Shown here: positions 16,855-25,023 of the stretch, in pieces | Layout of the letters: each line of letters starts with the position of its first letter | How positions within the stretch are numbered: position 1 is the stretch's first letter | Origin: Promicromonospora sp. MEB111 | GTDB lineage: Bacteria; Actinomycetota; Actinomycetes; Actinomycetales; Cellulomonadaceae | Reading direction: 5' to 3' | Assembly (NCBI RefSeq): GCF_030209445.1 | Contig: NZ_JARVSD010000018.1 | Location: forward strand, 1-64,000 | DNA: 64,000 nucleotides | Notes under the pieces: model-generated | Seen by the model: only the letters and a program-made list of their open reading frames with translations | Databases searched by the model: none | Told to the model about the DNA's origin: nothing | Made by a program: the position numbers and the translations under genes

Positions 16855-18231
16855 ATGGACAACGCACCCGCCGGCTCCGTCCGGATCCTCACGCCGAGCG
16901 GCATGCTCGGCGCGGGCTGGGACGAGTCGACGATCGAGCGCGGCCTCGCGCTCGGCGTCGACGTGATCACCCTGGACGGCGGCTCCACCGACTCCGGCCC
17001 CTACTACCTGGGGTCGTCGACCCCCAAGACCGCCGCCCAGGCCGTGGCCCGCGACCTGCGCAGCCTGCTCAAGGCCGCGGCCCGCGCCGACGTGCCGCTG
17101 ATCATCGGCTCGTGCGGCACCAGCGGCACCGACTCCGGCGTCGACTGGGTGGCCGGGCTCGCGGCCGGGGTGATGGCCGAGGAGGGGCTGGACCTCAAGG
17201 TCGCCCGCATCTACAGCGAGCAGGACGCCGCGGACCTCAAGGAGCACCTCGACGCCGGCCGGATCCACGCCCTGCCGCCCCTGGGGGAGCTGAGCGCGGA
17301 GACCCTGGAGAGCTGCACCCACGTCGTGGGCATGATGGGCCACGAGCCGATCGTCGAGGCGCTCGAGGCCGGAGCGCAGGTCATCCTCGCGGGCCGGGCC
17401 ACCGACACGGCGCTCGCCGCGGCGTACCCGCTGCTCAAGGGGATGCCGGCCGGCCCCACCTGGCACGCCGCGAAGATCGTCGAGTGCGGCGGGCAGGCCA
17501 CGACCAACCCGCGCACGGGCGGGGTCCACACGACGATCGACGCCACCGGGTTCACCATCGAGCCGCTGGACCCGGAGACCGCGTGCACACCGCGGACGGT
17601 CGCGGCCCACATGCTCTACGAGACCGTCGACCCGTTCCAGATGCGCGAGCCCGACGGCACGCTCGACGTCCGCGACGCCGTCTACACGGCGCTCGACGAG
17701 CGGACCGTCCGGGTCGAGGGCTCGCGGTTCCACGTCGCCGACCAGCACACCGTCAAGCTGGAGGGCGCCCGGATCACGGGCTACGAGACCATGTCGTTCT
17801 CGGCGATCCGGGACCCGCTGATCCTGCGGGACATCGACGCCTGGGCGGACCTGATGCGCACGATGATCCGGCAGTGGGTGAGCGGCACGCTGGGCCTGGC
17901 CGACGACGAGTACGCGTTCGACCTGCGCCTGTACGGCCACGACGCGGTGCTGGACGACCTGGAGCCCGAGAGCGGGCCGCCGCGCGAGGTGGGCGTGATG
18001 CTGCTGGTCGACGCGGCCGACCAGGCCACGGCGACGGCGGTCGCCAAGCTCGTCAACCCGCTGATGCTGCACCTGCCGACGCCCGCCATGGGCTACCTGC
18101 CCAGCCTCGCGTTCCCGACCTCGCCCGCGGAGGTCGAGCGCGGCGCCGCCTACGAGTTCGTGCTCAACCACGTGGTGGACAGTCCCACCCCGACCAGCCT
18201 GTTCCGCATCGAGTACGGAGTGCAGCGATGA
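16855..18231 (+). CDS. DUF1446 / AtuA-like protein
   Basis: A 458-aa protein of the DUF1446 family, named after AtuA of acyclic terpene use, whose reaction is not established. Recognisable blocks: ILTPSGMLGAGWD at the start, DVITLDGGSTDSGP near 40, IIGSCGTSGTDSG near 83, LAGRATDTAL near 180, and ECGGQATTNP near 210. The Gly/Ser/Asp-rich loops suggest binding of a phosphate or carboxylate ligand. I chose ATG 16855 for the GATGAGA before it; ATG 16846 is in frame and equally possible. Its TGA overlaps the start of the DUF4387 gene, a pairing seen widely, as if the two were subunits of one enzyme. Confidence 0.85.
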   Translation: MDNAPAGSVRILTPSGMLGAGWDESTIERGLALGVDVITLDGGSTDSGPYYLGSSTPKTAAQAVARDLRSLLKAAARADVPLIIGSCGTSGTDSGVDWVAGLAAGVMAEEGLDLKVARIYSEQDAADLKEHLDAGRIHALPPLGELSAETLESCTHVVGMMGHEPIVEALEAGAQVILAGRATDTALAAAYPLLKGMPAGPTWHAAKIVECGGQATTNPRTGGVHTTIDATGFTIEPLDPETACTPRTVAAHMLYETVDPFQMREPDGTLDVRDAVYTALDERTVRVEGSRFHVADQHTVKLEGARITGYETMSFSAIRDPLILRDIDAWADLMRTMIRQWVSGTLGLADDEYAFDLRLYGHDAVLDDLEPESGPPREVGVMLLVDAADQATATAVAKLVNPLMLHLPTPAMGYLPSLAFPTSPAEVERGAAYEFVLNHVVDSPTPTSLFRIEYGVQR

Positions 18232-18584
18232 CCGACCCCCTGACCAGACCCACCAGCCCCACCGTCGCCGACCTCGCCCACGAGGTGCGGTCCAAGAACG
18301 CCGGCCCGTTCTGGGTCACCATGGAGCTCTTCATGCGCGACGCCGCCGGCTACCGCGTCGTGGCCGACGAGGAGTTCATCAACGAGGACGTGGTCGCCGG
18401 CCTGTACGGGGTCGAGGCGAGCGCGGTGCGGATCTTCCGGATCCCGTCCCTCGACGTCGTCAAGATCTCCTTTCCCCGGCCGGTCTCGCAGGGCTCGCTC
18501 CGGGACCGGGACGTGCATGCGGGGCAGCACCACGTCCCGCTCGCGCTGCTGCGGGTTCCGGAGGGCGCCCCGGCGCGTGGATAG
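18228..18584 (+). CDS. DUF4387-family protein, probable partner of the DUF1446 protein
   Basis: A 118-aa soluble protein. The conserved stretch is VRSKNAGPFWVTMELFM near residues 18-35, followed by YGVEASAVRIFRIPSLDVVKISFPRP in two parts (YGVEASAVRIF, then RIPSLDVVKISFPRP). DUF4387 domains occur either next to or fused behind DUF1446 proteins, and here the genes overlap as ATGA, so a complex is likely. It closes the operon. Its TAG stop (18582-18584) is part of TAGGCT, the -10 box of the next gene. Function unknown. Confidence 0.85.
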   Translation: MTDPLTRPTSPTVADLAHEVRSKNAGPFWVTMELFMRDAAGYRVVADEEFINEDVVAGLYGVEASAVRIFRIPSLDVVKISFPRPVSQGSLRDRDVHAGQHHVPLALLRVPEGAPARG

Positions 18585-18593
18585 GCTTGCGGC

Positions 18594-20321
18594 GTGGATC
18601 ACTCAGCGGCTCAGGGCGTCCGACGTGTCGACTTTCTCCCCTGGGAGTACGACCCCGCCTCGGCGGAGGGCGCGGCGCAGGCGGCCCGGCAGCGCGAGCT
18701 GGTCGACGCCGGGGCGCAGCTCGGGGCGGGCGTCTTCGTCGCCCCGAACGCCGCGGTCTACTGCGACCGGCTCGCTCTCGGCGACCGCACCTACGTCGCG
18801 GCGCTCGCCTACCTCTCGGGCGACCTGACGATCGGGGCGGACTGCTCGGTCAACCCGTTCGCCGTCGTGCGCGGGGAGATCCGGATGGGGGACGGCGTGC
18901 GGATCGGCGCGCACACCTCGATCCTCGGGTTCAACCACCAGATGGCCAACGACCGGCCGGTCTTCCAGCAGGGCACCTGGAGCAAGGGCATCACCATCGG
19001 CGACGACGTCTGGATCGGCTCGAACGCCACGATCCTGGACGGCGTGACCGTGGGCGACCACGTCGTCGTCGCGGCCGGCGCCGTCGTCACCAAGAACGTG
19101 CCCGACTGGGCCGTGGTCGCGGGCAACCCCGCGCGCGTGCTGCGCGACCGCCGCGCGGAGACGAAGGGCGCGACCGCCGGTGACCTCGCCGCCCGGCTGG
19201 CGGCCTTCGGCGACCGCGCCCGGGAGCAGGCCGGCGACGTGCTGGCCCGTTGCTTCGAGGACGGGCGGTTCGTCGACCGCCCGTCCGCCGCCGCGGGACC
19301 GCTGCCCCCGGCCGTCCGCCCGTGGGCGGACGCCGTCGAGATCGCCGACCTGCTGCTCGGCACCCCGCCGCCCGGGTTCGACGCCGCCGACCTGGTCCGG
19401 CGGCTCACCGCCCGCCAGGACCCCGCGACCGGGCTGATCCCGGAGGGCGACCTCGCCGACCGGGGTCTGTCGGCCGGGACCGCCGAGCGGCCGGACGCCG
19501 CGGACGAGCCGCTCTCGCCCACGGACGGCGACGCCGCCTACCACGTGCTCAGCGTCGGCTACGCGGTACGGCTGCTCGGCGCACGCCTGCCGCACCCGGT
19601 CCGCGCGGTGCACGCGCTGGGCGACCGCGACGTCGTCGCCGCCCTGGAGGCGCGCGACTGGGGCGCCCAGGCCTGGGGGAGCGGCGCCGCCGTCGACTCG
19701 CTGGCCACGGCCTGCGCCCTCAACATGGCCGACTTCTCCGAGGAGCTGCCCGACGGCGGCGTCGGCCCCCTCCACGGGCTGCTCGGCTGGCTGACCGCGC
19801 GGGCGAACCCCGCCACGGGCCTGTGGGGCGCGCCGCAGCCCGCGCCGCGCTGGCTCCAGGCGGTCAACGGGTTCTACCGCCTGACCCGTGGCTCGTACGC
19901 CCAGTTCGGGCTACCGCTGCCCTACCCCGAGGCGGTGGTCGACACGGTGCTGGAGCACGCGGCCGACCCCGTGCTCGCGACTCCTGACGGCTACACGGCC
20001 TGCAACGTCCTCGACATCGTGCACCCGCTCTGGCTCGCGGCGAAGCAGACCGCGCACCGGCGCGCCGAGGGCGAGGCCTGGGCGCGCGACCAGCTCGACC
20101 GGGCGCTGGAGAACTGGGCCGACGGCGCGGGCATCGCGTTCGCCCCGCGCGGCGACGGCCCCGACGGCGTCCCCGGTCTGCAGGGCACCGAGATGTGGCT
20201 GAGCATCGTCTGGTACCTGGCCGACCACCTCGGCGTCGCGGACTCCCTCGGCTACCGGCCGCGGGGCGTGCACAACCCCGACCCGCTGGTGCGGCTGACG
20301 CCGGTCGACGAGGCGGACTGA
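18594..20321 (+). CDS. Hexapeptide-repeat acyltransferase fused to a helical-repeat domain
   Basis: A 575-aa two-part protein. Residues about 35-195 are a left-handed beta-helix acyltransferase of the maltose/galactoside O-acetyltransferase type, with hexads such as IGADCS, IGAHTS, IGDDVW and IGSNAT, catalytic His in FNHQM, and the end motif VVAGNPARVLRD. Residues about 225-560 form an alpha-helical region (LVRRLTARQDPATGLIPE, then MADFSEEL, NGFYRLTRGSY, DIVHPLW) resembling an alpha/alpha-toroid, but I cannot name its family. The GTG start at 18594 follows TAGGCT by six bases, so the mRNA is probably leaderless. It may acetylate a sugar or glycan that the helical domain binds. Confidence 0.8.
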   Translation: MDHSAAQGVRRVDFLPWEYDPASAEGAAQAARQRELVDAGAQLGAGVFVAPNAAVYCDRLALGDRTYVAALAYLSGDLTIGADCSVNPFAVVRGEIRMGDGVRIGAHTSILGFNHQMANDRPVFQQGTWSKGITIGDDVWIGSNATILDGVTVGDHVVVAAGAVVTKNVPDWAVVAGNPARVLRDRRAETKGATAGDLAARLAAFGDRAREQAGDVLARCFEDGRFVDRPSAAAGPLPPAVRPWADAVEIADLLLGTPPPGFDAADLVRRLTARQDPATGLIPEGDLADRGLSAGTAERPDAADEPLSPTDGDAAYHVLSVGYAVRLLGARLPHPVRAVHALGDRDVVAALEARDWGAQAWGSGAAVDSLATACALNMADFSEELPDGGVGPLHGLLGWLTARANPATGLWGAPQPAPRWLQAVNGFYRLTRGSYAQFGLPLPYPEAVVDTVLEHAADPVLATPDGYTACNVLDIVHPLWLAAKQTAHRRAEGEAWARDQLDRALENWADGAGIAFAPRGDGPDGVPGLQGTEMWLSIVWYLADHLGVADSLGYRPRGVHNPDPLVRLTPVDEAD

Positions 20322-20342
20322 CCGGGCCGGACCGCGGCGAGG

Positions 20343-21038
20343 TCAGGTGTTCTGGACGGCCGCGATCGCGATGGCTGCGCTCGTGGTGGTGACCGCGATG
20401 GTGGTCCTGAGCACGGCCTCGCCGGCGGCGGCCGCGCCCCAGTCGCCCTGCTCCAGCTCCTTGCCGCGCGTGTAGACGGCGCCGGACCAGGGGATGTCGC
20501 GGTGCAGCGTCGGCAGGCTGCCGCTGGCCGAGAGCAGGGCCGCGAGCACCGCGGTGCGCGGGTCGGGGTCGGCGCCGTCGGCCAGCACGGGACGCACCGC
20601 GGCGACGAGCTCCGCGCGGCGGGGCGTGCCGCCGTCGGTCAGGGCGGTGGTGGGGATGAACCCGAGCGCCTTGCGCTTCTCGCGGCCGACGTGGCCGCGC
20701 TCGACGAGCCGGTCGAGCAGCGGCTCGCGCAGCCGCGGGCCGACCTCGGCGAGGAACGTCTGCGCGCCGCGCGGCTTCTCGACGAGCAGCTCCCAGCGTT
20801 CGCGCAGCAGCGGGTCGGCGGGTGGGCTGCCGGCGTTCGCGGTGATCCGGGGCCCGGTCAGGCCGGGCTTGCCGTCGATCTCGACGTGGTCGCCGACCGC
20901 GAGCTCAGTGAGCACCGCGCCCGCCAGCGTGTAGAAGAGCGTGTTCTCCCCGGCGATGGTGCCCGACCGGGGGTCGAACAGCAGCAGGAGCAGGTCCTCG
21001 GCGATCAGCGCGGTGTCGGGCGTGGTCGGTGCGGTCAA
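20343..21038 (-). CDS. GPP34-family phosphoprotein
   Basis: A 231-aa protein of the GPP34/Golgi phosphoprotein 3 family, common in actinobacteria, where it probably sits on the membrane surface by binding acidic phospholipid. Marks: IAEDLLLLLFDPRSG near residue 12, LAGAVLTELA near 38, and a C-terminal helical hydrophobic block ending in AIAAVQNT. Eukaryotic members bind PI4P; the bacterial role is not known. The start is TTG (21036-21038), whose last two bases and the following A form the TGA of the MerR gene (TTGA overlap), so translation is coupled to that gene. Confidence 0.87.
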   Translation of the reverse strand: MTAPTTPDTALIAEDLLLLLFDPRSGTIAGENTLFYTLAGAVLTELAVGDHVEIDGKPGLTGPRITANAGSPPADPLLRERWELLVEKPRGAQTFLAEVGPRLREPLLDRLVERGHVGREKRKALGFIPTTALTDGGTPRRAELVAAVRPVLADGADPDPRTAVLAALLSASGSLPTLHRDIPWSGAVYTRGKELEQGDWGAAAAGEAVLRTTIAVTTTSAAIAIAAVQNT

Positions 21039-21835
21039 CGTCTCGTCCGTTCGTCGGGGTCGGCTGGTCGGGGCGTCCGGTCCACGACGAGCTCCTCGTC
21101 GTCGAGCCGTTCGTCAGTCTGTCCGGTGACGATCAGGTGCGCGCGGTAGAGCACCTCGAGCTGCGCCGGGTTGTAGAACTCGCGCAGCGCCTGCACGACG
21201 GCGCTCCCCGTCAGGCCGGGGCTGTGCAGCGAGTGCGAATCGGCGTCGCCGAGCGCGGGGTAGGTCGCAAGCTGCTGCCGCATGATGGGCGCGATGCGCT
21301 CGGCGAGCGCCTGCCGGGTCGCGCGGTCCGCGTCGGCGGGCAGCGTCTCGAACTGGTCGTCCGCGTCCGTGTGCGGCTGGTCGTGCATCAGGTCGCGCAG
21401 CGCGTCCATGGCGTCGTCGTCGAACACCTGGGCGTAGATCATCAGCATGGAGCGGTCCACGTCGGTCAGGTCGCGCGCGACGGCGCTGAACCCCACCGGC
21501 AGGTCCGCCGGGGCGCGATGGCGCAGGATGACCGCCAGCTCCGCCCGGACGCGCTGGAGCCGGATGATCGTCGCCTCCAGCTCGGAGTCGAGCACGCGGA
21601 GCGCCTCGTCGGGATCCTGGTCGGCGCGGCCCATCGTGGCGATCTGCGCGAGCGGCACGCCGAGGTCGCTCAGCCGCTTGATCTGCAGCAGCCGCACCAG
21701 GTGCGCGGTCTCGTACTGCTTGTACCCGTTCGAGCGGCGGGCGGGCTCCTCCAGCAGGCCGATCTCGTGGTAGTGGCGGACGGCCTTGATCGTGGTCCCC
21801 GCGATCTCCGCGAGCTGGCGGGTGCTCCAGGCCAC
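21035..21835 (-). CDS. MerR-family transcriptional regulator
   Basis: A 266-aa regulator. The N-terminal MerR winged helix has STRQLAEIAGTTIKAVRHYHE (about residues 4-24; shown as STRQLAEIAG and TTIKAVRHYHE) and the helix-wing-helix block RRSNGYKQYE. A coiled coil near 85-110 and a helical C-terminal domain with no Cys cluster follow, so it is probably not a metal sensor; TipAL-like or drug-type members look similar. I prefer GTG 21833-21835, with AGAGGATC upstream, over GTG 21877. It is translationally coupled to the GPP34 gene, so it probably controls that gene and itself. Confidence 0.85.
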   Translation of the reverse strand: MAWSTRQLAEIAGTTIKAVRHYHEIGLLEEPARRSNGYKQYETAHLVRLLQIKRLSDLGVPLAQIATMGRADQDPDEALRVLDSELEATIIRLQRVRAELAVILRHRAPADLPVGFSAVARDLTDVDRSMLMIYAQVFDDDAMDALRDLMHDQPHTDADDQFETLPADADRATRQALAERIAPIMRQQLATYPALGDADSHSLHSPGLTGSAVVQALREFYNPAQLEVLYRAHLIVTGQTDERLDDEELVVDRTPRPADPDERTRR

Positions 21836-21889
21836 TGTCCGATCCTCTCGGTCCGCCGGCGGACCGCCGGCAGACACCAGTCCAAACCA

Positions 21890-21909
21890 TGCCCCCGGGG
21901 CACAGTCAA
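21890..21909 (-). promoter_or_regulatory. Candidate MerR operator and -35 box
   Basis: TGCCCC (21890-21895) and GGGGCA (21897-21902) form an inverted repeat around one base. It directly follows a minus-strand -35 box TTGACT (21909 to 21904). MerR proteins bind such palindromes inside the promoter spacer. The -10 box is not clear. The divergent AhpD-like gene is transcribed away on the other side of its own coding region, so the target is the merR-GPP34 operon. Confidence 0.5.
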
Positions 21910-21945
21910 GCGGAGCGGATGTCGTCCGGCGGGCCGCCGCCGACG

Positions 21946-22416
21946 TCAGAACTGGCCGGGCACGTAGTCCCCGGCGGGCTGCCGGTTGATGACGTTGATC
22001 CGGTTGTAGGCGTTGATGATCGCGATCAGGGAGATCAGCGCGGCGAGCTGGTCCTCGTCGTAGTGCGCGGCGGCCCGCGCCCAGGTCTCGTCGGAGACGC
22101 CGCCCGAGGCGTCGGCCAGGCGCGACCCCTCCTCGGTCAGCTCCAGGGCGGCCCGCTCGGGCTCGGTGAACACGGTGGCCTCCCGCCAGACGGCGACCAG
22201 GTTCAGCCGGAGCTGCGTCTCCCCGGCGGCCGCGGCGTCCTTGGTGTGCATGTCGGTGCAGAAGCCGCAGCCGTTGATCTGGCTCGCCCGGATCTTCACG
22301 AGCTCCTGCGTGACGGCGGGCAGGGTCGAGTCCACGACGAGCTTGTTCGCGGAGTTGATGTGCCGCAGGACCTTTCCGGCGAAGGGGTTACCGAAGAAGT
22401 CGATCCTGGCGTCCAT
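21946..22416 (-). CDS. Carboxymuconolactone decarboxylase / AhpD-like protein
   Basis: A 156-aa all-helical protein of the AhpD-like superfamily. The redox motif CGFCTDMHTK (C-x-x-C-x3-H) near residues 48-57 is the alkylhydroperoxidase active site, so it is likely a peroxide-reducing or thiol-redox enzyme rather than a lactone decarboxylase. The start MDARIDFF at 22414-22416 follows CCAAGGAGAG. Small size, a lone cistron and divergence from the protease gene at 22573 are typical. The electron partner is not encoded nearby. Confidence 0.88.
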   Translation of the reverse strand: MDARIDFFGNPFAGKVLRHINSANKLVVDSTLPAVTQELVKIRASQINGCGFCTDMHTKDAAAAGETQLRLNLVAVWREATVFTEPERAALELTEEGSRLADASGGVSDETWARAAAHYDEDQLAALISLIAIINAYNRINVINRQPAGDYVPGQF

Positions 22417-22572
22417 GTGTGTGCTCTCCTTGGTGAGGGTGACGGCCCGCGTCGCGGGTCCGCACACCTGACCGGGACCGGCCCACGAATGTGACCGGCC
22501 ACCCACGACACCTTGTCTGCCCCTGGCGAATCTCCTCCCGGCATGCCCGTCGCGCGGTGTCTGATGGGACCT

Positions 22573-23499
22573 ATGGACGATCAGGAGGCACTGGACGCCT
22601 ACTCGGCGGCGATCGTGCGCGTGGTCGACGCCGTGCTGCCGTCGGTCGCGGCGGTCTCGGTGCGGACGGCACGCGGGGCCGGGGCCGGCAGCGCCTCGGT
22701 CGTCCCGGGCGAGCGGCTGCTGCTCACGAGCGCGCACGTCGTCGAGTCGGCCACCGACGTCCGGGCTTCGTTCTCCGACGGCTCGGAGGTCGCCGCGCGG
22801 GTGATCGGCCGGGACCCGCTCTCCGACCTCGCCGTGCTGCGTGCGGACGACGACGTGCCGCCCGCCCTCCCGCTGGGGGACGCGGCCGGCCTGCGGGTGG
22901 GGCAGCTCGTCGTCGCCCTCGGCAACCCGCTCGGCCTGGCGGGCAGCGTCACGGCCGGGATCGTGTCCGCGCTCGGCCGGTCGCTGCCCACCGGGGCCGG
23001 CCGGATCATCGACGAGGTGGTGCAGACCGACGCGGCGCTCAACCCGGGCAACAGCGGCGGAGCGCTCGCGGACACGTCAGGCCGGCTCGTCGGCGTCAAC
23101 ACCGCCGTGGCGGGCATCGGCCTGGGTCTCGCGGTGCCGGTCAACGCCACGACCCGGGCCATCATCGACACCCTGGTCCGGGACGGGCGGGTGCGGCGCG
23201 CGTGGCTGGGCATCGCCGGCGCGCAGGTGGTGCTGCCCGAGCCGGTCGCCGAACGGGTCGGCTCCCGGACCGGCATGCAGGTGGCGCAGGTCATCGCGCG
23301 GTCCCCGGCCGACCTCGCGGGGATCCGGCGCGGCGACATCCTCGTGGCGATCGACGGCTCGACCGTCGTGACGACCACGGCCGTGCAGCGCCTCATGGTG
23401 GGCGACGCGATCGGGCGGCGCACCGAGGTGACGGTGTGGCGCAACGGCGCCCTCGTCGACGCGGTGGTGCTCCCGCAGGAGCTCGTCACCTCGCCGTGA
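22573..23499 (+). CDS. HtrA-like trypsin-fold serine protease with PDZ domain
   Basis: A 308-aa S1C-type protease. The catalytic triad is visible: His in TSAHVVES (about residue 55), Asp in SDLAVL (about 85) and Ser in GNSGGAL (about 160). A single PDZ domain follows (about 215-300, with AQVIARSPADLAGIRRGDIL). Unlike most HtrA proteins it has no signal peptide or membrane span; the N-terminus is MDDQEALDAYSAAIV. It is thus either cytoplasmic or has lost its export part. No frame-consistent hydrophobic extension upstream was seen. Its role could be protein quality control; the substrate is unknown. Confidence 0.88.
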   Translation: MDDQEALDAYSAAIVRVVDAVLPSVAAVSVRTARGAGAGSASVVPGERLLLTSAHVVESATDVRASFSDGSEVAARVIGRDPLSDLAVLRADDDVPPALPLGDAAGLRVGQLVVALGNPLGLAGSVTAGIVSALGRSLPTGAGRIIDEVVQTDAALNPGNSGGALADTSGRLVGVNTAVAGIGLGLAVPVNATTRAIIDTLVRDGRVRRAWLGIAGAQVVLPEPVAERVGSRTGMQVAQVIARSPADLAGIRRGDILVAIDGSTVVTTTAVQRLMVGDAIGRRTEVTVWRNGALVDAVVLPQELVTSP

Positions 23500-23517
23500 G
23501 GGCACCGGGCGCCGTCG

Positions 23518-24204
23518 TCACACCGCCGCGGCCGCGTCCGCCAGGAGCCGGGCGAGCTCCGCCGGGCGCGTGAACATGGGCCAGTGGCCCGAGTCGATGT
23601 CGACCAGGTCGACGTGCTTGGCGCGCGCGAGCTCGGGCACGTCGCCGGCGTCGATCCACTCCTGCGCCTGGGCAGGCGTGAACTCGGGGCACACGACCAC
23701 CACGGGCACGTCGAACCGGCGCTCGTCGCTCAGGTGCACCACGCCGCGGGCGACCCCCTCGGGGACCGGGACGGCCTTGGCCGCGAAGGCGCTCCGGGCC
23801 GCCTCGTCCAGGTCGTCGGAGTCGGGCCCCGCGAACGGCTCCCAGCCGGGGAACGGCATCACGCCGTCCGTGACGGGGAACAGGTCGGCGTAGGGCTTGC
23901 CGTCGTCCCACGGGAAGCCGCCGATCTGGACCACGCCGGCCACCGCCTCCGGGCGGGCGTCGGCCGCGAGCCACGCCAGGGTGCACGCCGCGGAGTGCCC
24001 CACGACGAGCGGCCTGCCGGACGCCGCGTCGACGGCCGCGACCACGGTGGCGACCTGGTCCGCGAGCGTGGCGTCCGCCCGGCCGTCGCCCTGGCCGGGC
24101 AGCGTGACCGGCACGGGCCGGTGGCCCAGCGCCTCGAGCTGCGGGACGACGTCGTCCCAGGCCGAACCGTCGAGCCAGAGGCCGCCGATGAGCAGGATGT
24201 CCAT
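23518..24204 (-). CDS. Alpha/beta hydrolase
   Basis: A 228-aa cytoplasmic hydrolase with the alpha/beta fold. The nucleophile elbow is VVGHSAACTLAW (Ser about residue 70) and the catalytic His is in DSGHWPMF (about 206). The N-terminal strand MDILLIGGLWLDGSAWD contributes the oxyanion hole region. Similar proteins are called esterases of the pimeloyl-ester/salicylate esterase type; the substrate cannot be told. The start follows GGGAGACGAGAATC. It is convergent with the protease gene, with 18 bp between. Confidence 0.85.
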   Translation of the reverse strand: MDILLIGGLWLDGSAWDDVVPQLEALGHRPVPVTLPGQGDGRADATLADQVATVVAAVDAASGRPLVVGHSAACTLAWLAADARPEAVAGVVQIGGFPWDDGKPYADLFPVTDGVMPFPGWEPFAGPDSDDLDEAARSAFAAKAVPVPEGVARGVVHLSDERRFDVPVVVVCPEFTPAQAQEWIDAGDVPELARAKHVDLVDIDSGHWPMFTRPAELARLLADAAAAV

Positions 24205-24433
24205 GATTCTCGTCTCCCGGGCTGATCCCGTGCTGGGTGGTGGATGCGGTGCGGTGCGATCCCCGCGAACACCACGTTAGGACCGGTTCCGGACGTTCCG
24301 CTTCCGGATCGAAAATCCCGCGCGAAGCCGATGAGTTTGCTGCCACGCTCCCGTCCAACCCGTAGAACCCACCCCACACACCCCGCCCGCAGGACGCCGC
24401 ACCGCGCGGCCACCACGACAGGAGATCCACCGC

Positions 24434-25006
24434 ATGCGCACCATCGTCGCCACGCACTTCGTCTCGCTCGACGGCAAGGTCGACCCGACCGGGGGCGACC
24501 CCGAGCTGCACGACACCGCGTGGACCTTCAAGACCGTCGACATGGTCCCCGAGGCCTACGAGCTCAAGGGCCGCGAGCAGGAGGAGGCCGGGGCGCTGCT
24601 GCTCGGCCGCACCAGCTACCAGATGTTCGCGCCGGTCTGGCCCGACATGGCCGAGTTCACGCGCTACAACGAGCTGCCCAAGTACGTCGTCTCGACGACC
24701 CTCACCGACGCGGACCTCACCGACAACTGGGGTGAGACCACCATCCTGCGCTCGCTGGACGACGTCGCCCGGCTCAAGGAGACCGACGGCGGCGAGATCC
24801 AGGTGCACGGCAGCGTGTCGCTCACCCGGGCGCTCGCGGACGCGGGCCTCGTCGACTCCTACCACCTGCTGGTCTTCCCGGTGCTCCTGGGCCAGGGCAA
24901 GCCGCTGTTCAGCGACACCGACAAGCCCGCGCAGAAGCTCCGGCTGGTCGAGCACGAGGCGTACAGGAACGGCGTCCAGAAGCAGGTCTTCGACGTCGTG
25001 CGCTGA
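24434..25006 (+). CDS. Dihydrofolate reductase-like (RibD C-terminal domain) protein
   Basis: A 190-aa protein with the DHFR/RibD-C fold, a stand-alone NADPH-dependent reductase of unknown substrate. Marks: MRTIVATHFVSLDGKVD at the start, LLLGRTSYQMFAPVWP near 56, EIQVHGSVSLTRAL near 122, and LLVFPVLLGQGKPLF near 145. These are shared by the YwjB/YyaP group common in actinobacteria. The start follows CAGGAGATCCACCGC. The WYL-domain regulator begins 17 bp after the stop and has its own -10 box, so the two may be functionally linked but are separately started. Confidence 0.88.
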   Translation: MRTIVATHFVSLDGKVDPTGGDPELHDTAWTFKTVDMVPEAYELKGREQEEAGALLLGRTSYQMFAPVWPDMAEFTRYNELPKYVVSTTLTDADLTDNWGETTILRSLDDVARLKETDGGEIQVHGSVSLTRALADAGLVDSYHLLVFPVLLGQGKPLFSDTDKPAQKLRLVEHEAYRNGVQKQVFDVVR

Positions 25007-25023
25007 CGGCATAGCCTGCAGGG

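Noticed and set aside
21878-22737. N-terminal extension of the AhpD-like protein to a start near 22737
   Set aside because: The extension is Arg/His-rich without homology, the internal ATG at 22416 has a good AGGAGAG ribosome site and the family starts there. The extension also overlaps the protease gene.
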